Counted from the first letter of the stretch, positions 1 to 8,792 are shown. The stretch is DNA of 37,773 nucleotides from Bradyrhizobiaceae bacterium (GCA_947479905.1 CANKBJ010000015.1:1-37773); one strand, 5' to 3'. The notes: a model not told the origin generated them from the sequence alone. Numbers and translations are program-made.

Positions 1-1
1 G

Positions 2-1228
2 TTCATCGCGCTCGCCGGCTCATCTTACATCTACACCCATTTCATCGCCGAATTGCCGGACTTCGTCATCCTGCATCGCATGGCCGGGGGCATCGATAGT
101 TTCCCGCTGCTGGCGGTGCCGTTCTTCATCCTCGCCGGCAATCTGATGAATTCGGCCGGCATTACCAACCGCATTTACGATTTCGCCGTCGCCACCGCCG
201 GCTGGATGCGCGGCGGGCTGGCGCAGGTCAATATCATCGGCTCGGTGATCTTCGCCGGCATGTCGGGCACCGCGATCTCCGATGCCGCCGGTCTCGGCAC
301 CATCGAAATCAAGGCGATGAAGGACCATGGCTACGACACCGAATTTTCGGTCGGCGTCACCGCGGCTTCATCGACACTCGGTCCGATCATCCCACCATCG
401 CTGCCATTCGTCATCTATGGCATGATGGGCAACGTCTCGATCGGCGCGCTGTTTCTCGGCGGCGTAATTCCCGGTCTGGTGATGACGGCCTTCATGATGG
501 GCTACGTCTATTACTGCGCGCGCAAATACGGCATGGGCCGCGACCAGGCGTTCCGCTGGCGCACGCTCGGCGTCACATTCCTCGCCGCGTTCCCGGCGCT
601 GCTGACGCCGGCGATCATCGTCGGCGGCATGACCTTCGGCTGGTTCACGCCGACGGAAGCCGCCATCGCCGCCTGCGCCTGGGCGATCATGCTCGGCATT
701 TTCCTGTACGGCTCGCTGTCGTTGAAACAGTTCTATAAAGTCACGATGGACACGATCGAGACCACCGCCGGCGTGCTGCTGATCGTCGGCGCCGCCTCGC
801 TGTTCGGCTGGGTGCTGACCACGACGCGCGTCACCGAATACACCACCGAAGCGCTGCTGGCGCTGACCGACAACCGCTACATCATCCTGCTGCTCACCAA
901 TCTCTTGCTGCTGGTGGTCGGCTGCTTTCTCGAGCCGATCGCCTCGATCAGCATTCTGGTGCCGGTGCTGATGCCAGTGATCCTGAAGGTCGGCATCGAC
1001 CCGGTGCATTTCGGCGTCGTCATGACGCTCAATCTGATGATCGGCCTGCTGCACCCGCCGCTCGGCATGGTGCTGTTCGTTCTGTCGCGCATAGCAAAGC
1101 TGTCGATCGAACGGACCACCATCGCAATATTGCCATGGCTGTTGCCGCTGCTCGGATCGCTGATCGCGATCACCATGATCCCGGAACTGACCTTGTGGCT
1201 GCCGCGCCTCGCCGGTATGGTCAAATAG
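2..1228 (+). CDS. TRAP transporter large permease (DctM-like), 5' end outside window
   Basis: Large membrane subunit of a tripartite ATP-independent periplasmic (TRAP) transporter, the channel component that imports organic acids or similar solutes with a periplasmic binding protein and a small DctQ subunit. The frame is open from base 2, so the true start lies upstream; the TTG at 53 is only an internal codon. The visible ~408 residues are almost wholly hydrophobic, with about ten membrane segments. Family features include PLLAVPFFILAGNLMN near the start, the GTAISDAAGLGTIEI loop, STLGPIIPPS, and FTPTEAAIAACAWA in the second half, with LHPPLGMVLFV near the end. The other two subunits are not in the window. 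It ends 10 bp before the convergent ccmH. The substrate cannot be read from this subunit. Confidence 0.93.
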   Translation, partial: FIALAGSSYIYTHFIAELPDFVILHRMAGGIDSFPLLAVPFFILAGNLMNSAGITNRIYDFAVATAGWMRGGLAQVNIIGSVIFAGMSGTAISDAAGLGTIEIKAMKDHGYDTEFSVGVTAASSTLGPIIPPSLPFVIYGMMGNVSIGALFLGGVIPGLVMTAFMMGYVYYCARKYGMGRDQAFRWRTLGVTFLAAFPALLTPAIIVGGMTFGWFTPTEAAIAACAWAIMLGIFLYGSLSLKQFYKVTMDTIETTAGVLLIVGAASLFGWVLTTTRVTEYTTEALLALTDNRYIILLLTNLLLLVVGCFLEPIASISILVPVLMPVILKVGIDPVHFGVVMTLNLMIGLLHPPLGMVLFVLSRIAKLSIERTTIAILPWLLPLLGSLIAITMIPELTLWLPRLAGMVK

Positions 1229-1238
1229 AGTTGGCAGG

Positions 1239-1715
1239 CTAGTCGCCAGCCTTCGACAAAGCCGCCAATTTTCGCTGCTCCTCGCCATCGAGCGCTTGCG
1301 GCTCGACGGCGAGCGTCGGACGACGGCGCGCCACCACGATCAAGCCGATGAGGCCGGCAATGAGCGCCACCGGCGGCAGCCCCCACAGCAGCAAGGTCTG
1401 CCATTCAAATGGCGGTTTGAGCAAAACGAAATTGCCGTAGCGCGCCACCAGGAAATTCATCACCTGCCGGTCGCTGTCGCCTTGCGTCAGCCGCTCGCGC
1501 ACCAGCAGGCGCAAATCCTTCGCCAGCGGCGCTTCCGAATCGTCGATCGACTGGTTCTGACAGACCATGCAGCGCAGTTCGCTCGACAGCGCACGGGCGC
1601 GCGCCTCCAGCGCCGGTTCCTTGAGCATCTCGTCGGGTGTCACCGCATGCGCCGCGCCCGCGCCAAGCAGTGCAACGAAAAGACCGATCGCCGCGAGGCC
1701 GCGCATGCGCTTCAC
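1239..1715 (-). CDS. ccmH: Cytochrome c-type biogenesis protein CcmH (CycL), short form
   Basis: Membrane-anchored periplasmic thioredoxin-like protein of the System I cytochrome c maturation pathway; it handles the reduced CXXC of apocytochrome c before heme ligation. The 158-residue protein has a signal/anchor segment at about 5-24, the diagnostic LRCMVCQNQS motif with Cys49 and Cys52, and a second membrane helix at about 103-126. It is the short single-module form, without the C-terminal TPR (CcmI-like) part found in enteric CcmH, so a separate CcmI would be expected. Its ATG overlaps the last 4 bp of ccmF, indicating translational coupling. Family assignment is firm. Confidence 0.96.
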   Translation of the reverse strand: MKRMRGLAAIGLFVALLGAGAAHAVTPDEMLKEPALEARARALSSELRCMVCQNQSIDDSEAPLAKDLRLLVRERLTQGDSDRQVMNFLVARYGNFVLLKPPFEWQTLLLWGLPPVALIAGLIGLIVVARRRPTLAVEPQALDGEEQRKLAALSKAGD

Positions 1716-3703
1716 TCCGCCGGCTGTAGTGTTGGCTTAATCGCCGGCTTTTTGGCGGGCTTGGGCGCGCCGACGCGCAGCCGCCGGTCGGACAGCGACA
1801 GTCCGCCGCCGACCATCATGATGATGGCACCGAGCCAGATCAGCATCACCAGCGGCTTGTAATAGAGCCGGACGGCGATCGAACCGTCGGGATTGGTATC
1901 GCCGAGCGACAGATAGAGCTGGCCGGCGCCGCGCGTCATCAGCGCGGCTTCGTTGGTCGAGGTGTCGCGCGCGATGAAATTGCGTTTGGACGGCTGCATA
2001 ATGCCGATCGTCTCGCCGCCGGTCTTGACGGTGAACTTCGCCGCCTGCTCGCTGTAATTGGGGCCGCTGCGCGACATCATGCCGTCGAAGGTCAGATCGT
2101 AGTCCGCCAGTGACACTGTCTGCGACGGCTTCAGCGCGACGATCCGCTCGACGCCCCAGGTGCCGGCGCCGATGATGCCGAGCAAGGTCACGGCAATGCC
2201 GAAATGCGCCACCGCCGTGCCCCATGTCGAACGCGGCAGACCGGCGGCGCGCCGGGCGACGATGCCGAGCGGCATGCGGAACAGGCCGGTGCGTTCGACC
2301 AGATCGACCACGGCCCCGGCCATCACATAAAACGCGAGCCCGACGCCGAACGGCGCCAAGACCGACTGCGTGCTCTCCACCGCGAAGGCGACCGCGAGCG
2401 CGACGATGCCGACCGCATAGGCCGCCATCAGACGCTGCGCCACGCCAAGGATATTGCCGCGCTTCCAAGCCAGCAACGGGCCAAACGGCATCAGCGCCAT
2501 CAACACGAGGAACAACGGGCCGAAGGTGAGATTGAAGAACGGCGCGCCGACCGAGATTTTTTCACCGGCCAGCGATTCCAGCGCCAGCGGATAAAGCGTA
2601 CCGACAAACACCGTCAGGCAGGCCGTTGTCAGAAATAAATTATTGAAGACCAGCGCGCCTTCGCGCGACACCGGCGCGAACAGGCCGCCTTGCTTGAGCG
2701 TCGATGCGCGCCAGGCAAACAGGGCGAGGCCGCCGCCGATGAATCCCACCAGGATGATCAGGATGAAGACTCCGCGGGTCGGGTCGCTGGCAAAGGCATG
2801 CACCGACGTGAGCACGCCCGACCGCACCAGAAAGGTGCCGATCAGCGACAGCGAGAAAGCCAGGATTGCCAGAAGGATCGTCCAGACCTTCAGCGCATTC
2901 CGCTTCTCCATGACGACGGCGGAATGCAGCAGCGCGGTGCCGGCAAGCCACGGCATCAGCGACGCATTCTCGACCGGATCCCAGAACCAGAATCCGCCCC
3001 AGCCGAGCGTGTAATAGGCCCAGTACGAGCCCATGGCGATGCCGACGGTCAGGAACGTCCAGGCGGCCAACGTCCACGGCCGCACCCAGCGCGCCCATGC
3101 GGCGTCGATACGGCCTTCGATCAGCGCGGCGATGGCAAACGAGAAAGCGATCGAGAAGCCGACATAGCCGAGATAAAGCAGCGGCGGATGAATGGCCAGC
3201 CCGATATCCTGCAAGATCGGATTGAGATCGCGGCCCTCGGCCGGCGCCTGCGCCAGGCGCCGGAATGGATTCGAGGTCAGCAGAATAAATAGGTAAAACG
3301 CGCTGGCGATCCATGACTGAACCGCCAGCACATTGGCTTTCAACGTGGCCGGAAGATTGCCGCCGAAGGCCGCGACCAGCGCGCCGAACAGCGACAGGAT
3401 GAGAACCCACAACAGCATCGAGCCTTCGTGGTTTCCCCAGACGCTGGTGATCTTGTAGATCAGCGGCATCATCGAATGCGAGTTCTCGAATGCCGACGCC
3501 ACCGAAAAATCGGACGTCACATAGGATATCGTCAAAGCGAGAAAAGACAGGCCGACAAAGAAAAATTGCATGAGCGCGGTCGACGAACCGAGCCGCATCA
3601 GCGCGGAATCGTGGCCGCGGGCGCCGATCACCGGGATCACCGACTGGATCAGTCCGAGCGCGAGCGCCAGAACCAACGCGTAGTGTCCGAGTTCGGGAAT
3701 CAT
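1712..3703 (-). CDS. ccmF: Heme lyase subunit CcmF (CycK)
   Basis: Large integral membrane subunit of the cytochrome c synthetase that takes heme from CcmE and attaches it to apocytochrome c on the periplasmic side. The 663 residues have about fifteen membrane helices. Diagnostic features are the WWD heme-handling motif WGGFWFWDPVENASLMPWL at about residues 235-253, the conserved IHPPLLYLGYVG histidine segment upstream of it, and a large C-terminal periplasmic loop followed by a last helix (VMLIWLGAIIMMVGGG). Length is normal for the family. It lies 64 bp downstream of ccmE and overlaps ccmH by 4 bp, giving the order ccmE-ccmF-ccmH. The start is ATG at 3703. Confidence 0.97.
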   Translation of the reverse strand: MIPELGHYALVLALALGLIQSVIPVIGARGHDSALMRLGSSTALMQFFFVGLSFLALTISYVTSDFSVASAFENSHSMMPLIYKITSVWGNHEGSMLLWVLILSLFGALVAAFGGNLPATLKANVLAVQSWIASAFYLFILLTSNPFRRLAQAPAEGRDLNPILQDIGLAIHPPLLYLGYVGFSIAFSFAIAALIEGRIDAAWARWVRPWTLAAWTFLTVGIAMGSYWAYYTLGWGGFWFWDPVENASLMPWLAGTALLHSAVVMEKRNALKVWTILLAILAFSLSLIGTFLVRSGVLTSVHAFASDPTRGVFILIILVGFIGGGLALFAWRASTLKQGGLFAPVSREGALVFNNLFLTTACLTVFVGTLYPLALESLAGEKISVGAPFFNLTFGPLFLVLMALMPFGPLLAWKRGNILGVAQRLMAAYAVGIVALAVAFAVESTQSVLAPFGVGLAFYVMAGAVVDLVERTGLFRMPLGIVARRAAGLPRSTWGTAVAHFGIAVTLLGIIGAGTWGVERIVALKPSQTVSLADYDLTFDGMMSRSGPNYSEQAAKFTVKTGGETIGIMQPSKRNFIARDTSTNEAALMTRGAGQLYLSLGDTNPDGSIAVRLYYKPLVMLIWLGAIIMMVGGGLSLSDRRLRVGAPKPAKKPAIKPTLQPAE

Positions 3704-3767
3704 GCAGCGGCCCTCGTCAACTCAGCCTGTTCGATCCGTCGCGGCGCGACCTGAAATCCCGATCCGG

Positions 3768-4211
3768 TCATTGCGTGGCGCCTTCCTGCCAGCGGCCGGA
3801 CTTTTTAAGCGAATCCACGACTTCCTTCGGCATATACCGCTCGTCATGCTTCGCGAGAACAGTGTCGGCGGCGAGAACATAGCCGTTTTCAATCTTGCCT
3901 TCGGCGACCACGCCCTGCCCTTCCCGGAACAAGTCCGGCACGATGCCCTGAAAACGCACCGTGACATCGTGGTTGCCGTCGGTCACCTCGAAACGAATGT
4001 TCAGATTGTCGCCGCGCTGCACGCTGCCCGGCTTGACCAGACCGCCGATCCGGACGCGCGTACCGGGGCTCAGATGCTTCTCCATAACATCGGTCGGCGA
4101 GTTGAAGAAGACAATTGCCCCGGTCATCGCGTTGAGTACAAGGCCGACGGCGAGCGCCAGCACACCAATGCTGCCGCCGATCAATACCAGGCGTCTTTGT
4201 TTGCGCGTCAC
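3768..4211 (-). CDS. ccmE: Heme chaperone CcmE (CycJ)
   Basis: Periplasmic heme chaperone anchored by one N-terminal helix (residues about 7-27). It binds heme covalently through a histidine and passes it to CcmF. The heme ligand site is visible as [10 protein letters not shown], giving His122 and Tyr126; the OB-fold core precedes it and a flexible hydrophilic tail follows. The 147-residue length fits the family. The start is GTG at 4211, chosen because it places the basic MTRKQRRL stretch directly before the anchor helix. It is the first gene of the ccm operon here; in rhizobial cycHJKL operons ccmI (cycH) normally precedes it, but no ccmI is present. The FixK-type promoter about 190 bp upstream probably drives it. 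Confidence 0.96.
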   Translation of the reverse strand: MTRKQRRLVLIGGSIGVLALAVGLVLNAMTGAIVFFNSPTDVMEKHLSPGTRVRIGGLVKPGSVQRGDNLNIRFEVTDGNHDVTVRFQGIVPDLFREGQGVVAEGKIENGYVLAADTVLAKHDERYMPKEVVDSLKKSGRWQEGATQ

Positions 4212-4550
4212 GCTTCGGACCCCAATTCCCTGCTCGCATCGTCGTTTGGCGGGGTCTTGTCAGGACGCCCTGCCAGCGGTCATTTAAGTCCTTCTAGCGG
4301 TTTTTTTCGCCATCGTCCGAATTAAGCGCCGCGGCTAAATGTCGGCGAAACATAACGAATTTCTTCCAATTGTGGCATTTGCGCGCCCGCTGGCGCGCGG
4401 CAATTTTAGCTAGCGCTACAAAATGGTTTCATCTTGATCGAGGTCAAGATTCCGGCCGATTGCGCTAACCCCATCGCGGATCGGCAACAGCGTAAGAGCG
4501 TCATATGCGCATGAGCCGCACAGGGGCATGAGCCGCATATGCGAGTGAAA
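4212..4550. other. Intergenic region between ccmE and tRNA-Arg
   Basis: These 339 bp hold no convincing gene. The region contains the FixK-type promoter annotated separately, a GC hairpin of GCGCGCC/GGCGCGC at 4381-4398 that would sit at the 5' end of the predicted ccm transcript, and, close to the tRNA 3' end, an inverted repeat CATATGCG (4502-4509)/CGCATATG (4534-4541) enclosing two direct copies of GCATGAGCCGCA (4509-4520 and 4526-4537). The CATATG structure lacks a T-tract, so it is not a standard terminator. In related rhizobia this is where ccmI would be expected. Confidence 0.6.
4403..4447 (-). promoter_or_regulatory. FixK/Fnr-type promoter for ccmE-ccmF-ccmH
   Basis: TTGATCGAGGTCAA at 4434-4447 is a perfect TTGAT-N4-GTCAA box of the FixK/Fnr class. 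On the minus strand a TAAAAT hexamer (4408-4403) follows; a start about 6 bp further on, near 4397-4399, puts the box centre (4440.5) near -41.5 to -43.5, the class II activator position. No plus-strand gene lies downstream, so the target is the ccm operon, with a leader of about 185-190 nt. The sites are seen; regulation by FixK or Fnr is inferred. Confidence 0.6.
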
Positions 4551-4627
4551 TGGCGCGCCCGAAGAGATTCGAACTCCTGACCCCCAGATTCGTAGTCTGG
4601 TGCTCTATCCAGCTGAGCTACGGGCGC
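4551..4627 (-). tRNA. tRNA-Arg (anticodon ACG)
   Basis: A complete cloverleaf reads on the minus strand. The acceptor stem is GCGCCCG (from 4627) paired with CGGGCGC, the D-arm contains AGCTCAGCTGGATAGAGC, the anticodon stem is CCAGA/TCTGG around loop CTACGAA (anticodon ACG), and the T-arm carries GTTCGAATC. The discriminator is G and the CCA end is encoded (4553-4551). A34 would be edited to inosine by TadA. No integrase or direct-repeat att site is seen beside it. Confidence 0.97.
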
Positions 4628-4722
4628 TAATACCGCTGCCGGAAACCGGCCAGCGACCGGGGCATAGCTACCGCCTTGCCCCCCCATTGGCAAGCCTATC
4701 CGGCCGCCTCGCCTCGATTTCG

Positions 4723-6219
4723 TTAAGCCACCCCTTCGGCGCCCGGTGGCGCATCGTGCCGGCTCTGGCGCGCGTCGGCGCGGCGCGCATCAAGATCGAC
4801 CGCCGGGTCGGGGATGGCGATGCTGAAGGTCGCGCCGATGGTGCCGGGCACCAGCCTGATCTCGCCGCCATGGGCGCGCACCAGCTCGGCCGCGATGGCC
4901 AGACCGAGGCCGGCGCCGCCGGCGCGCGTCGAGCCCTGAAAGGCCTGGAACAGGTGGCTGCGGGCGCGCTCGGACACGCCGGGCCCGGTATCGGATACTT
5001 CGATCACCACCACGCCGCCGTCGCGCCGGCCGGTAATGCGGATCTGGTCGCGCGCCGGGTCGCGCGCGCCGTGCGTCTCCAGCGCCTGCATCGCATTGCG
5101 CGCGAGATTGACGATGACACGGAACAACTGGTCATGATCGGCTTGCAAGGTCAGCCCGCGCTCCACCGAGACGATCCAGCGGATCGGCACGTCGAGGCTC
5201 AGGCCCAGCGATTCATGGACCTCTTCAATCAAAGCCTCGACCGCCACGGTCTTGCGCTCCGGCGGCGCTTCGCGGGCGGCGCCGTAGGACAATGTCGACT
5301 GGCAGAATGCAATTGCGCGCTCCAGAGCGCGCATCAGCTTGGGCGCGAAGCGCTGCACTTTCGGATCGGGCAAATTCGACAATTGATCGGAAAACAACTG
5401 CGCCGAGGCGAGAAGATTGCGAAGGTCGTGGTTGATCTTCGACACCGCCAGCCCGAGCGCGGCAAGCCGGCTTTTCTGATGCAGCATCGACGCCAGTTCG
5501 CGCTGCATGGCGCCAAGTTCTTCCTCGGCGGTGCCGACTTCATCGTGACGGCCAGACTGACGGATGATCCGCGACGGATTTTCCGGATCGGCACGGAACG
5601 CCACCATGTTTTCCGTGATGCGCCCCATCGGACGCACCAGCAAATAATGTAGTGCGAAGAACACCAAAGTCGCGGTGACGGCGGAGATCACCAATGACAG
5701 CAACAGAATGTTGACCGAGAAGGTCAGCATCGCCTTGTGCAACGGCTCCTCGTCGAGAATGATTTCGATAAACTGGCCTTCGGCCATCGGCGCCGGACCG
5801 ACCACACGAATGACGTCGTCGGGTTGGTCGAAAAGCAAAATCTCGAAGGCGTCGGCGATGGCGCGCCACCAGCGCACGTCGCGCATGTCGATGTCGGCTT
5901 CGATCTTCGACGGCAGATTGGCGGCAGCTAAAAGCCGGCGTTGGTCGCCCATCTTCATCGCAACGGCGCGCGCACCGATGCTGTCGAGAATCTGCTTGGC
6001 CAGGCTTTCCGGCACCATCCCGCTTGGCGCCGCATCGAGCACGAGCGCCGCCGTGTGCGCGGCGGCCAGCCGGTCGTTAAGCCAGTTCAGCCGGAAATTG
6101 GCGATCGACGGCACATAGATGAGAACTTCCGCCACCATCACAAACACAATAGTGAGCAGCAGCAGTTTGCCGGACAGACCGACGCGGACGGCGCGCAAGG
6201 GACGCTCCGTCTCCGGCAT
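4723..6219 (-). CDS. Membrane-bound sensor histidine kinase (HAMP-HisKA-HATPase)
   Basis: Two-component sensor kinase of 498 residues. Two membrane helices (about 13-35 and 168-190) enclose a ~130-residue periplasmic sensor region with no recognised fold. A HAMP linker follows (VRPMGRITENMVAFR), then a HisKA domain with phosphoacceptor His264 in SKINHDLRNLL, and an HATPase_c domain with N box (FRVIVNLARNAMQ), G1 (DTGPGV) and G2 (GAGLGLAIAAELV). The start is the ATG at 6219. An in-frame TTG at 6294 would add 25 residues but overlap the upstream gene's 3' end, so either is possible. No partner response regulator is adjacent. It is the third gene of a minus-strand run after the TVP38 protein and the oxidoreductase. 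Stimulus unknown. Confidence 0.92.
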   Translation of the reverse strand: MPETERPLRAVRVGLSGKLLLLTIVFVMVAEVLIYVPSIANFRLNWLNDRLAAAHTAALVLDAAPSGMVPESLAKQILDSIGARAVAMKMGDQRRLLAAANLPSKIEADIDMRDVRWWRAIADAFEILLFDQPDDVIRVVGPAPMAEGQFIEIILDEEPLHKAMLTFSVNILLLSLVISAVTATLVFFALHYLLVRPMGRITENMVAFRADPENPSRIIRQSGRHDEVGTAEEELGAMQRELASMLHQKSRLAALGLAVSKINHDLRNLLASAQLFSDQLSNLPDPKVQRFAPKLMRALERAIAFCQSTLSYGAAREAPPERKTVAVEALIEEVHESLGLSLDVPIRWIVSVERGLTLQADHDQLFRVIVNLARNAMQALETHGARDPARDQIRITGRRDGGVVVIEVSDTGPGVSERARSHLFQAFQGSTRAGGAGLGLAIAAELVRAHGGEIRLVPGTIGATFSIAIPDPAVDLDARRADARQSRHDAPPGAEGVA

Positions 6220-6272
6220 ATCGGAATGGGGCTTTGATTCAGCGACCGGGTCCAAAACCTGTCTCAGCCTTT

Positions 6273-7703
6273 TCAACCGAACAGCCTCAGCCAAGCGATG
6301 ATGCGCCGCACAATCGGCTTCGTCAAACTCGGCGTGAAGTAGTCAATGGCCGCGCGTTTGCCGATTTCCGACAGTGTCGGATAGGGCAGGACGATGCCGG
6401 TCATCGCGCGGATATTGAGCTTTTGCGCGATGGCCAGGGTCCAGGTGGCAATCAGCTCGCCGGCCTGCGCGCCGACGATTGTTGCACCGAGAACCGTTCC
6501 CTTCGCGGTGGTGACGACCTTGATATGGCCATGCGTCGTGCGCTCGGCCTGGGCGCGGTCATTGTCGTGATAGGGCCAGCGCAGCAGGCGGATTTTGTAG
6601 CCGCGCTTGCGGGCTTCGGCTTCGCTCAAACCCGCCTGCGCCAGTTCCGGCTCTGTGTAGGTCACCCACGGAATGACGTCGTTGTTCACCTTCACAGGCA
6701 AGCGAAACAGCGCGTTCCGGATCACCAGACCGGCGTGATAATTGGCGGCATGGGTGAACTGCAATTGGCCGGCGGCGCAGTCGCCGATGGCATGGACGCG
6801 CCGGTTCGATGTTTTCAGCTTCTTGTCGACGACGATGCCGGATTTCTCATAGCGAATGCCGGCCGCTTCAAGCCCAAGCCCATCGACCGTCGGCTTGCGA
6901 CCGGCGGCGACAAGAAGATGCGTGCCCTCGATTTTTTCTTCACCCTTGGCGCCGTCAATCGTCAGCGTCACTTTGCCGGCACCATGCGCGACCGACATCA
7001 CCTTGACCGGGCTGCGCAGCACGACGCCATCGCGTTCGAGCTGGTCGAGGACGATTGCCGCGCATTCGGGATCGTCCTTGGCGAGCGGCCGCGCCGCTTC
7101 GCAGACGGTGACGGCGCTGCCGAGACGGCGGAACGCCTGCGCCATTTCCAGACCGATCGGTCCACCGCCGATGACAATGAGATGCGCGGGCAACACGTCG
7201 AGATCGAAAATGGATTCGTTGGTGAGACAAGGTCCGCCGTCGAGACCAGGGATCGGCGGCAGAGCCGGCGTCGAACCGGTGGCGATGACAAAACGGCGGG
7301 CGCGAATTTCAAATTGATCGGCGACGGCGACGGTGCTCTTGTGCTTGAACGTCGCGTGCCCCTTGATCACGCGCACGCCCAATCCGGCAAAGCGCTCGGC
7401 CGAATCGACTGGCGCGATCGCGGCGATCACGCTTTGCACATGCGCGCGCACCTTAGCGAAATCGACCGCCACCGCCGCCGCGCTCACACCGAACGGCGCG
7501 CTGCTTTGTATGGTATGCGCATGCTTGGCCGCCGCCAGCAACGCCTTCGACGGCACGCAGCCGGTGTTGAGGCAGTCGCCGCCCATTTTGTGATTTTCGA
7601 TCAGCACGACGGGGACGCCGAACGCGGCCGCCGCCGCAGCCACCGACAACCCGCCGCTGCCGCCGCCAATCACACAAATGTCAGGCTTTAGAATTTCCAC
7701 CAC
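6273..7703 (-). CDS. FAD-dependent pyridine nucleotide-disulfide oxidoreductase (Lpd/MerA-like)
   Basis: A 476-residue class I flavoprotein disulfide reductase. It has the N-terminal FAD motif CVIGGGSGGLS, the redox-active disulfide in GGDCLNTGCVPSK (Cys44, Cys49), an NAD(P)H-binding segment VIGGGPIGLEMAQAF, the second FAD motif HAIGDCA, and a C-terminal dimerisation domain. In that domain, where dihydrolipoamide dehydrogenase has the catalytic His-Glu pair (HAHPTLSE), this protein reads LPYPTLSE, so it is closer to MerA-like relatives and is probably not the E3 subunit. It lacks an N-terminal mercury-binding domain and the C-terminal paired cysteines of true mercuric reductase. The start is GTG at 7703 (a second GTG follows directly). 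It lies 42 bp after a TVP38-family gene, a common pairing. Substrate unknown. Confidence 0.9.
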   Translation of the reverse strand: MVEILKPDICVIGGGSGGLSVAAAAAAFGVPVVLIENHKMGGDCLNTGCVPSKALLAAAKHAHTIQSSAPFGVSAAAVAVDFAKVRAHVQSVIAAIAPVDSAERFAGLGVRVIKGHATFKHKSTVAVADQFEIRARRFVIATGSTPALPPIPGLDGGPCLTNESIFDLDVLPAHLIVIGGGPIGLEMAQAFRRLGSAVTVCEAARPLAKDDPECAAIVLDQLERDGVVLRSPVKVMSVAHGAGKVTLTIDGAKGEEKIEGTHLLVAAGRKPTVDGLGLEAAGIRYEKSGIVVDKKLKTSNRRVHAIGDCAAGQLQFTHAANYHAGLVIRNALFRLPVKVNNDVIPWVTYTEPELAQAGLSEAEARKRGYKIRLLRWPYHDNDRAQAERTTHGHIKVVTTAKGTVLGATIVGAQAGELIATWTLAIAQKLNIRAMTGIVLPYPTLSEIGKRAAIDYFTPSLTKPIVRRIIAWLRLFG

Positions 7704-7745
7704 GGCCTCAATTTTGTTCCCGCGCGAGATTAGCGCAAGGCGCGC

Positions 7746-8528
7746 TCACGCGCGCGCCGGCTTGCGCAACCGCCGCACCACGATCGGCACCAAGGCCAAT
7801 AGACCAAGCGCAACCAGAGCGCCGAGCAGTTGAGGGGTCAGGATGTCCATCGCGTCGAAAGCGAGATGACATCCGGCGCGTCCGGCGGCGAGGCAGGCGT
7901 CGTAAGCCCGCTTCTGCACGGCGATGACGCTGTCCAGCCCGGTGCCGGCGAAGGCATAGGCGGCCGAGCCGGGAATGACGCCGAGCGCCGTCGCGGTCAC
8001 GAAAGGAACCAGCCTGACGCCGGCGATGGCCGGCACGAGATTGACCAGGAAAAACGGGAATGCCGGCACCAGCCGCAGAAACAGCAGATAGTTGAAGGCG
8101 TCGTCGCGGAAGCCCTTCGCTAGCTTTGCCGCGCGCGGGCCGGCCCGCCGCAACAGCGGCTCGCCGAGCGCCGTTCGCGCCACCAGAAAAATGATCGTCG
8201 CCCCGATAGTGGCGCCGGTCACCGCCGCCGCGGCGCCGATCAGAAGGCCGAATAAGAATCCGCCGCTGACGGTCAGGAAGAGCGCCCCCGGCAGCGATAG
8301 CGCGACGACGGTTACATACACCCCGATGAAGGTTAAAACGGCGAGGAGCCGGTGGCCGGCGACGAAAGCGTCGATTTCCGCCCGGTGCCGGATCAACGCC
8401 TCGAGCGAAAGCCCGTCCCGGCCGAATTCGAAATAGGCGATAGCGGCCAACAGGACGACGATCGCCAGCGGCAGCAGCCGGCGGGCAAGATTGCTTGGTT
8501 GCTGGGCCGGACGCTCGAATTCGGGCAT
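7746..8528 (-). CDS. TVP38/TMEM64 (DedA-like, SNARE-associated) membrane protein
   Basis: Integral membrane protein of 260 residues with about six hydrophobic segments. The central PF09335-type core is visible as LPGALFLTVSGGFLFG followed by a long Gly/Ala-rich helix and the FRLVPAFPFFLVNLVPAI-like re-entrant segment (here LRLVPAFPFFLVNLVPAI). Such proteins are linked to lipid scrambling or membrane homeostasis, but the function of this one is unknown. The start is the ATG at 8528 (MPEFERPAQQ), which gives a normal family length; an upstream in-frame start at 8657 would add a non-conserved basic tail running into the rpmH promoter. It precedes the oxidoreductase by 42 bp and both are probably cotranscribed. 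The C-terminal extension with two cysteines (about residues 205-215) is less usual. Confidence 0.9.
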   Translation of the reverse strand: MPEFERPAQQPSNLARRLLPLAIVVLLAAIAYFEFGRDGLSLEALIRHRAEIDAFVAGHRLLAVLTFIGVYVTVVALSLPGALFLTVSGGFLFGLLIGAAAAVTGATIGATIIFLVARTALGEPLLRRAGPRAAKLAKGFRDDAFNYLLFLRLVPAFPFFLVNLVPAIAGVRLVPFVTATALGVIPGSAAYAFAGTGLDSVIAVQKRAYDACLAAGRAGCHLAFDAMDILTPQLLGALVALGLLALVPIVVRRLRKPARA

Positions 8529-8656
8529 GGCGGCTGTATACACGAGCCTGCGGTCAAAACCGGGCCCCTCACCGCCTTGTGAGGCATTGTGACCGGACAC
8601 TTCGGCGCCGGGCCGGACCGGCCTCATTTGCACGGCGCCGCGGGCTGTCCGTCGCA

Positions 8657-8685
8657 TTGACGGCCTTCCGTCCCTCCCTTATAAG
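8657..8685 (+). promoter_or_regulatory. Sigma70-type promoter of rpmH-rnpA-yidC
   Basis: TTGACG (8657-8662), a 17-bp spacer and TATAAG (8680-8685) form a near-consensus housekeeping promoter about 100 bp upstream of rpmH. It lies between the divergent TVP38-family gene and rpmH and faces rpmH. This is the best sigma70-type promoter I found in the window. Confidence 0.7.
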
Positions 8686-8792
8686 CCGCGCAAATCTAGT
8701 GCCGATCCGGGCGAATTTCGGGTTTTCATGATGGATTTGGGGGCCAATTCAAGCGTCCTTTCCAGCGCGGCGCGACCAGCGGAGAATTTAAC

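Noticed and set aside
4551-4627. tRNA-Arg as an integration site for a mobile island
   Set aside because: No integrase, no duplicated tRNA 3' end and no composition shift next to it.
6234-7691. A long plus-strand frame opposite the oxidoreductase
   Set aside because: The minus-strand gene has clear FAD and disulfide motifs, while the opposite frame has none.
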